Below the pieces are notes generated by a model that was not told where the DNA came from, ran no database searches, and saw only the letters and a program-made list of their open reading frames with translations. Position numbers and translations under genes: made by a program. A stretch of DNA of 37,981 bases from assembly GCA_900169235.1 (NCBI GenBank), contig FWCC01000339.1, forward strand, positions 1 to 37,981. Reading direction: 5' to 3'. Shown here one piece after another: positions 32,723 to 37,981 of this stretch (positions are counted from its first letter, which is position 1; every line of letters starts with the position of its first letter). The DNA comes from Zarea fungicola (lineage: Eukaryota > Ascomycota > Sordariomycetes > Hypocreales > Cordycipitaceae).

Positions 32723-32748
32723 TCCATACGAACCATCCATACGAACCA
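32723..32748. repeat. 13-bp tandem duplication
   Basis: Two exact adjacent copies of tccatacgaacca. Confidence 0.85.
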
Positions 32749-32878
32749 TGGCACACGCGTAACCAGAGAGTCCGGTTGAAAACAGTCACGAAACTTGCAT
32801 TTGAGCGCAGAGTACGACGGTCAATAGCAAACTCAGACACCATATAAAAAGATTCATAGAAGCATCAAGATGTTCTGC

Positions 32879-34150
32879 CTAGCGTTTGCTACAGTACAAC
32901 TCCGATAGCCTCTCCAAGGAAATATTGCCACCGCTAAAAACAACACCAATATCCCAGCCCGCCTCACCGGCTTCTCGCTCCACCATGGCTCTGAAATCCT
33001 CATTGAAGAGCACAACGGCCAGTGGCACCGCTGCGCTCGGCTCGACGAGAATCTTCATGCGCTCTAGAACAAGACTCGCTGCCGCCACAATCTGTTCCTC
33101 GGAAACGGAGTACACATCCTGTACAAGCCGCCGCTCGTAAATCACGTTCCATGGGTGAGCTCCCACTGGCGTGCGTAGTCCATCTGCCACGGTGAGGGTC
33201 TTGACAGCCTCAATCCTCTTGCCGGCTTCCATACCCCTCTTGCAGTCATCGGCGCCTTCAAACTCGGGCTCCGCACCAAACACGCGAATGCCCGTCCCCT
33301 CGCAGCTGAGGGCTACTCCGGAGAGCATGCCGCCGCCGCCGCAGGGTGTGATGATGGCATCGAGTCCCTTGTGCGGCGAACTTGTGCCGTCGTCCTGCCC
33401 GCGCGTTGCCAAAATTTCCCGCGCCTGGTCTTGCAGCTCAAGTCCCTGGGTTCCCTGACCAAGCATAATGTCGGGGTGATCATAGGGCGGCACGAGCCGG
33501 GCGCCCGTCTCTTCAATAACTTGAGCCGTAGCTGCCTCGCGCTCAGCGGCGGTACTGCCGGGAATCAAGGTTACGCTGGCGCCATATCCCTTTGTCGCCT
33601 CGATTTTGTTCCTCACGGAGATTTCGGGCATGACGATATGCGCCGGGAGGCCGGATTCTCGGGCTGCCAAAGCGAGTGCCTGGGCATGATTACCTGGGCT
33701 GGGTTAGAAGAAGAAGAAGAAGAAGAACAAAAAAAAAAAGCGAAAAGAAAAAGACAAGAAAAAGAATAGAAAGGAAAAATGGCAAAGGCTGTGGATGACT
33801 GCGTACTTACCTGAACTATGGGTTGCGACACCTTTTGTGAGCCCACCATTCTCTAACCAGCCAGGTTCGCGCTTGAGCTTCTCAATTGCATGAAATGCAC
33901 CGCGCGCCTTGAATGCACCACCACGTTGAAGGTTTTCGCACTTGAAGAAGAGCCTAATTGTCGGGTTCGCAGGTTCCTGGCCTTGCCATTTGGATCCGCG
34001 CAGAGAATCTACGCTTCGCTTGCTCGAGGCGAGCCTGTCCAGGGTACCGCATGTGAGGACCGGGGTACGATGAACTAGTGGCTTAATGATCTGCCCTGCC
34101 TCGATGACGGACTGCCGTGTTAAAGGGCTGCAGGTGGAAAGCTCTGCCAT
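32879..34150 (-). CDS. Serine racemase / threonine dehydratase-like PLP enzyme (fold type II)
   Basis: Two exons, 34150-33811 and 33693-32879, with a phase-1, 117-nt intron carrying a long pyrimidine tract; 384 aa. The ATG at 34150 is used because the longer frame opens with TTG. Lys81 in FKARGA is the PLP Schiff-base residue. SSGNHAQA, formed across the splice, carries the serine that in serine racemases is the second catalytic base. CGGGGMLSG binds the PLP phosphate. AEPEFEGADDC holds the Glu and Asp positions that bind Mg/Ca in eukaryotic serine racemases, and FSGGNISL ends the fold. So it likely racemises and/or dehydrates serine (or threonine) to a 2-keto acid plus ammonia through an enamine. 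The divergent neighbour is a Zn2Cys6 regulator, with RidA beyond. Confidence 0.88.
33707..33726. repeat. (GAA)n microsatellite inside the dehydratase intron
   Basis: About six agaaga-type units, followed by A-rich sequence to about 33780. On the coding strand this is the pyrimidine tract before the 3' splice site. Confidence 0.85.
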
Positions 34151-34624
34151 GATGGGCTGCACAGTTGTGTAGTAGTTGTTTTCCAATCTAATAAGACAAC
34201 TCTATCGAATTTCGTATGCCATAATGGGCTGCTGCCTCCTCTTTATAAAAGTGTCACTGCCCGATCCTTCTTCGCACATACAAAGTACCATCAAGACAAA
34301 ACCTCCCGATTGGGTAATGTGGATTAGTGATACTGGAGTCTATTCAAACCACATGCACGGCGCTCCGGTGCACCCCAAGAGGCTAAGCGCCTCCATATAT
34401 CTAGTGAGCACGAGTTGAGACCAGCGAGTCAGAACGAGTCATATTCAGCCACGGAGCAATAGCCGGTTGGAACTGTGGCATCACCGTCCCACACCAAGAT
34501 CATGCTTAATACCGCCCACCTGGCTTTGATCCTTCTTCTCCCCGTACTGCCGGCCAGCCGCTCGTTTTCTATCCTTCATACCCTGATACGTACCCATTCA
34601 TCAATGAAAGACGGTGGAGATTAG
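34151..34624. promoter_or_regulatory. Divergent promoter between dehydratase and Zn2Cys6 regulator
   Basis: 474 bp shared by the two divergent genes, containing short CGG/CCG triplets but no clear paired CGG-N-CCG site I would stake a claim on. The geometry suggests, without proving, that the regulator controls the dehydratase. Confidence 0.45.
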
Positions 34625-36593
34625 ATGTACGGCCCCGTTTTACCCCGTAATACCGCAACAGGAATTGTGCGAAGCCGTACCGGTTGCCAGACATGTCGCG
34701 CAAGGCGGAAGAAGGTATAGTCACAGTCTATCGCGTAACGGGCCTCTCTTTGGGTCCTCATTGTTGCTGAACTTATTTTTGACTTGGGCTATTTCTTGTA
34801 GTGTGACGAGAAGAGGCCTGCTTGCACCCAATGCCTACGCCTGGAGAAAGTATGCGGCGGGTACGGAGCGATGCTGCATTTCAGGAACGTAGAGTTTGAC
34901 CTGGCCGGCAAAGTACCACAGCGGAATGTCCGGAAAAATGCATCAAATCACTCAGATAGGCCATCTGCTCCGTTGTGGGTTGAGAACGCGCCGTGCGCTG
35001 ACGTCGATACAACTGCTCCGGCGTCTGACAAAGGCCAAACTCAAGCGGACACTGCGACGCATCCGTCCGTCGTCGCTTTGCAGCAAAACCAGCAAATCTG
35101 TTCACTGGGATTGAGATTGTTTTATCTCAGGGCATGGGATCGTCTTTGCGGCCCGGCCTTGGCCCCGGCGTTCAAGCAGCTTAGATACCGAGGCGGGTTG
35201 TCCTCGGTCATCACAGATACCATGCTGGCATTTGCCGCCTACCATCTCAGTTGCACACGGCCACCGCAGATTCACACCGCGGCACATAGAGGACAAGCCT
35301 CAGAGCATCTGTTAAACAGTCTGGAGTTTTATGGCTCTGCCATGCGACAAATTGCCAAAAGCTCCCCTGCGGAATACATGGCGGATCCAATCACACTGCT
35401 GAGTGTGTTAATCCTCTTCTGCTATCTAGAGTCCGCCATGGGCCACTTCACGGAGTTTTCATTCCACTCTCGAGCCATTCAAGAAATCATGGCACGAACT
35501 GCCGCACAGCCCCTTGTGGAGATGAATGGCGTCCAGGGTACGAGGCTTCTGTCAGCGTATGCGCAGACCAGAATGCACAACTGGTGGCTCAAGGTGATTT
35601 TCAGCGACCCAGAGACCCTTGAATCATCACAAGACATCTCCTTTGAGCCGGAAATGCGGATGCATCTCAACATTGCAACGAATAGACGAACATTTGTCTT
35701 GTCCGTGCTATGCCAGTCGTACAGCATAAGCTTAATGGCGATTATACGGCAAGCAAAGAGATCCCCTGGTGCCAATCTGGCCGATGATGCTGTTTTGCAG
35801 GCATATTATGATTCAATGCAGGCTCAACAACAAGTGGCTACGGATTGGCACGCGCTTGTTGCCTTGCATGATCTTCCGATTGAAGGATATGAAGATGGCC
35901 AGCTGGCCGTGCGGCCGCACACTCTCGGCCTCAACGTGAAACCAGTGCACTTCAACTCACATACCGCGGCAATGAACTATGCTTATTACGTGACTGCGCG
36001 TGTTATTCAATGTTCTGGTGTGTATAAAAGTCCTGCGCTCGAACAAAACTTCCTGCCAAAAGCCGACATGACGACGACGCGCTTTTGGGCGGAACTGCTG
36101 CTGCGGATTGCCGCTGGTCTGGACTGGGAAAGCTGCCTCCTGCTCAACCGCCACACAATTGGCATATCAAGCCTTCTGGTGGCCTGCGCGCTGCGATGCC
36201 CAGAGCTGGACATTAGCCTGTGGATAGAAGACTGGCTCGGCCAGCGCTGCACAAAGTCTGAGAGAGTCAATGAGGGCAGTGTGCTGCTGGAACGAGCACT
36301 ACAAATGATGCAGCTCATTAACCGAAAGCGATTGATGGGTCGTGATGCGTTGGCCATTTGCTACATGGATGCTGACAGAGTTGATAAAGGCCAGGCGGGC
36401 ACTGCGGTGCTAGCCTATTGTCGGGTAAGGGCTACTGGTGTCATTGCATTCCGCTACATTCCTCTTTGCTCTAAAGTAGGAACGCAGTAGTTGCTTGAGA
36501 GAGTGCGAGATGGAAGCACAGGGGTACACAATGAGGAGCCGTGAAATAGGTGGACATGTGCTGATAGATATTCTCAAAACGTTGAAACTATAA
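34625..36593 (+). CDS. Zn2Cys6 (C6 zinc cluster) transcription regulator
   Basis: Exon 1 34625-34714, intron 87 nt, exon 2 from 34802. The splice joins CQTCRARRKK to CDEKRPACTQC, giving a perfect CX2CX6CX6CX2CX6C cluster with Cys 21, 24, 31, 38, 41 and 48 for two zinc ions and CGG-type DNA sites. The long C-terminal part is helical and resembles the fungal-specific transcription factor activation domain (FCYLESAMGHFTEFSFHSRA, WLKVIF, LLLNRHTIGISSLLVACAL). The open frame stops at 36490 (592 aa). A consensus donor at 36425 and acceptor at 36479 define a 55-nt intron that would replace the last 22 residues by 37 ending REIGGHVLIDILKTLKL (36480-36593, 607 aa). I prefer this because the read-through tail looks non-coding. 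It is a nuclear regulator; see the promoter and RidA entries for its likely targets. Confidence 0.88.
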
Positions 36594-37175
36594 AATAATA
36601 GAGACGCATTTCTTCCATGAGATACTGCCGTTGAAGAAAAGACTTAATCTAGCGGGTCTCAACCCGTCACAGGAACCGTTGTCTAGGTCTTGCTTGCTAG
36701 CGCCTTGCTCAAAGGCGCAAATGACAACTTGTAGCTTGATGACAAGACATTCCAATTCAAGACGGTATACAGAGTGGAGTAGATTTCTTGGAAATGAATG
36801 CCTAAATTGCTAAGAGTTTTCGGGAGCGCTCCCGCGCACCATATTGGGAATAGCCACTGAGCTGCGATTCTCCACATGCATTGGGCCACGATCCAATCCA
36901 AGTCCTGCGGCCTAATAGATCAAGAAAAGATCCGGTTCATGGCGAAGATTTCGGCCGCTAATGACAGATTATAATGCCTGATTAGTTATTAACACCGATT
37001 TTTTCCGACCACGAGCATAGCCCATGTCTAAGCCCATCAAGTATGTACGACTAGTAATTTCCTAGTTAGCTATATAGCTATCCGGTCCGCCTTCAATCAC
37101 GCTTCCTACCTGAGTGATACCAGCAGACATATTGCAAGTTTTGCAAGACCGCACGACCCTGAATACTTGGCAGAG
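36594..37175. other. Spacer between the regulator and RidA genes
   Basis: 582 bp with no supported gene. A TATA-like tatata precedes RidA near 37072. Nothing else to report. Confidence 0.4.
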
Positions 37176-37695
37176 ATGAACCACAAGAAGACTGGCGTGT
37201 TTACTGAAGATGCACCTACCCTGCGACCGGGGGTGTACACACCTGCTATTGTCGCCAACGGGCTTGTCTTTGTGTCTGGTGTTCTCGGCGCTGACCCGGT
37301 CACGAAAGAGATAATTGGAGGCAGCATGATTGACCGCTATGTAGGACCCAACATTTTCATACCGAGTATCCTTGTGCCTCGACGAGCTAACAGCGTCGTC
37401 TAGCATCAAATCATGAGGAATTTGAACGTTGTTCTTACCAAGGCTGGATCAAGCCTGGAAGACGTACTAGACGTCACAGTCTTCTTGACTAACATCGAAG
37501 ATGCTGATCGGCTGTCTGAGCCATACAAAACGTACTGGGGTGACCTCATGCCCGCAAGAACGTAGGTGCTGTCGAATCCACTTTCAAGTTATATTTCTAA
37601 CGAAAATACTTTGGTACAGCTGCGTTGCAGTGAAAGACCTCCCATATGGGTCAGATATTGAGATTAAATGCGTCGCTATTGTTTCAAAGTCGTAG
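37176..37695 (+). CDS. RidA/YjgF/YER057c/UK114 family enamine deaminase
   Basis: Three exons, 37176-37340, 37404-37561 and 37620-37695, with introns of 63 nt (gctaac branch site, CTAG acceptor) and 58 nt; 132 aa, the family norm. Reading: LRPGVYTPAIVANGLVFVSG, then MRNLNVVLTKAGSSLEDV, then MPARTCVAV and IEIKCVAI. Arg107 and Glu122 correspond to E. coli RidA Arg105 and Glu120, which bind and activate the enamine, and Tyr21 matches the active-site tyrosine. RidA trimers hydrolyse 2-aminoacrylate/2-aminocrotonate and related imines to keto acids, protecting PLP enzymes. The ATG at 37176 is the first in frame; the upstream open stretch begins with TTG. A serine-dehydratase-type enzyme 3 kb away is a natural source of its substrate. 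Confidence 0.9.
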
Positions 37696-37981
37696 CGCAT
37701 CGCCTAGCTGAGTAGAGGGAATTGGGTTTCCTGGTCATTATATAGAATGACAGCTTGAGTTTATGCCTAGCTCGGAGTCTAGATCGGTTACGAGCGTACT
37801 AGAAACGTAGTCTACAAACCACACACTTAGGAGCCAGCAAGTGGTGCCAAAAAACATGGAATACAGATTGTGGTGTCTATATACATTTTGCGTCTAAAAT
37901 ACCACGGATAACGTACAAGGGCAACAAATGAGCCATTCATTGAGCTTCATTCAACCACTTATCACAGTGCTGAACAGCCCG
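37696..37981. other. Right-edge sequence after RidA
   Basis: 286 bp, AT-rich, with no gene or repeat that I can identify before the window ends. Confidence 0.4.

Larger units (their letters stand above)
32146..32878. other. Promoter region of arg1 and terminator side of the dehydratase gene
   Basis: About 0.7 kb with two small tandem repeats (32543-32582, 32723-32748). I looked for a TGACTCA general amino-acid control element as in Gcn4/CPC1 targets; only tgagtcatga at about 32399-32408 (minus strand tcatgactca) fits, about 260 bp upstream of the arg1 ATG. Confidence 0.45.

Noticed and set aside
1..37981. CRISPR arrays, rRNA or bacterial operon features
   Set aside because: The window is spliced fungal nuclear DNA; no spaced identical repeats or rRNA-like sequence were seen.

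Overview
The window is filamentous ascomycete (Pezizomycotina) nuclear DNA, most likely a Sordariomycete of the Hypocreales type. Genes carry short introns of about 48-120 nt with GTRNGT donors and CTAAC-like branch sites. The gene content is typical of that group: HET-domain protein, Zn2Cys6 regulator, FMP52, PAQR/hemolysin III protein, pisatin-demethylase-type P450, small secreted cysteine-rich proteins, and a transposase relic with mutations that look like RIP. The species cannot be told from the sequence alone. All exon models below were built by reading splice sites and checking phase by hand; none rests on a database search.

Layout. (a) 1-0.5 kb: decayed pogo/Fot1-type transposase running off the left edge, with terminal repeats. 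(b) 1.5-8.2 kb: gene-dense block with fmp52, a secreted predicted metallohydrolase (+), a five-exon PAQR protein (-, convergent with it), and a large fungal multi-pass membrane protein (+). (c) 8.9-28 kb: gene-sparse, AT-richer accessory block. It holds an orphan membrane protein (-), four predicted secreted proteins (11.7, 19, 24.7 and 27 kb), an alpha-glucoside-permease-like MFS transporter (-), an ene/alkenal reductase (+) and a P450 (+), separated by 1-3 kb spacers containing repeats and gene relics. One relic is the last codons and 3' flank of a lost paralogue of the 6.4-8.2 kb membrane gene. (d) 28.3-37.7 kb: dense block with a HET protein (+), argininosuccinate synthase (-, 13 exons including one of only 5 nt), a serine-racemase-like PLP dehydratase (-), a Zn2Cys6 regulator (+) and a RidA deaminase (+).

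How the genes may work together. The right-hand block is the most coherent. A serine/threonine dehydratase-type PLP enzyme makes reactive 2-aminoacrylate-type enamines, and RidA hydrolyses such enamines. They sit 3 kb apart with a Zn2Cys6 regulator between them, divergent from the dehydratase and co-directional with RidA. This reads as a candidate amino-acid utilisation or detoxification locus, possibly involving D-serine; the linkage is my inference. The middle block looks like a fast-evolving compartment with effector-like secreted proteins. I see no core biosynthetic synthase, so the P450 and reductase are not called a metabolite cluster.
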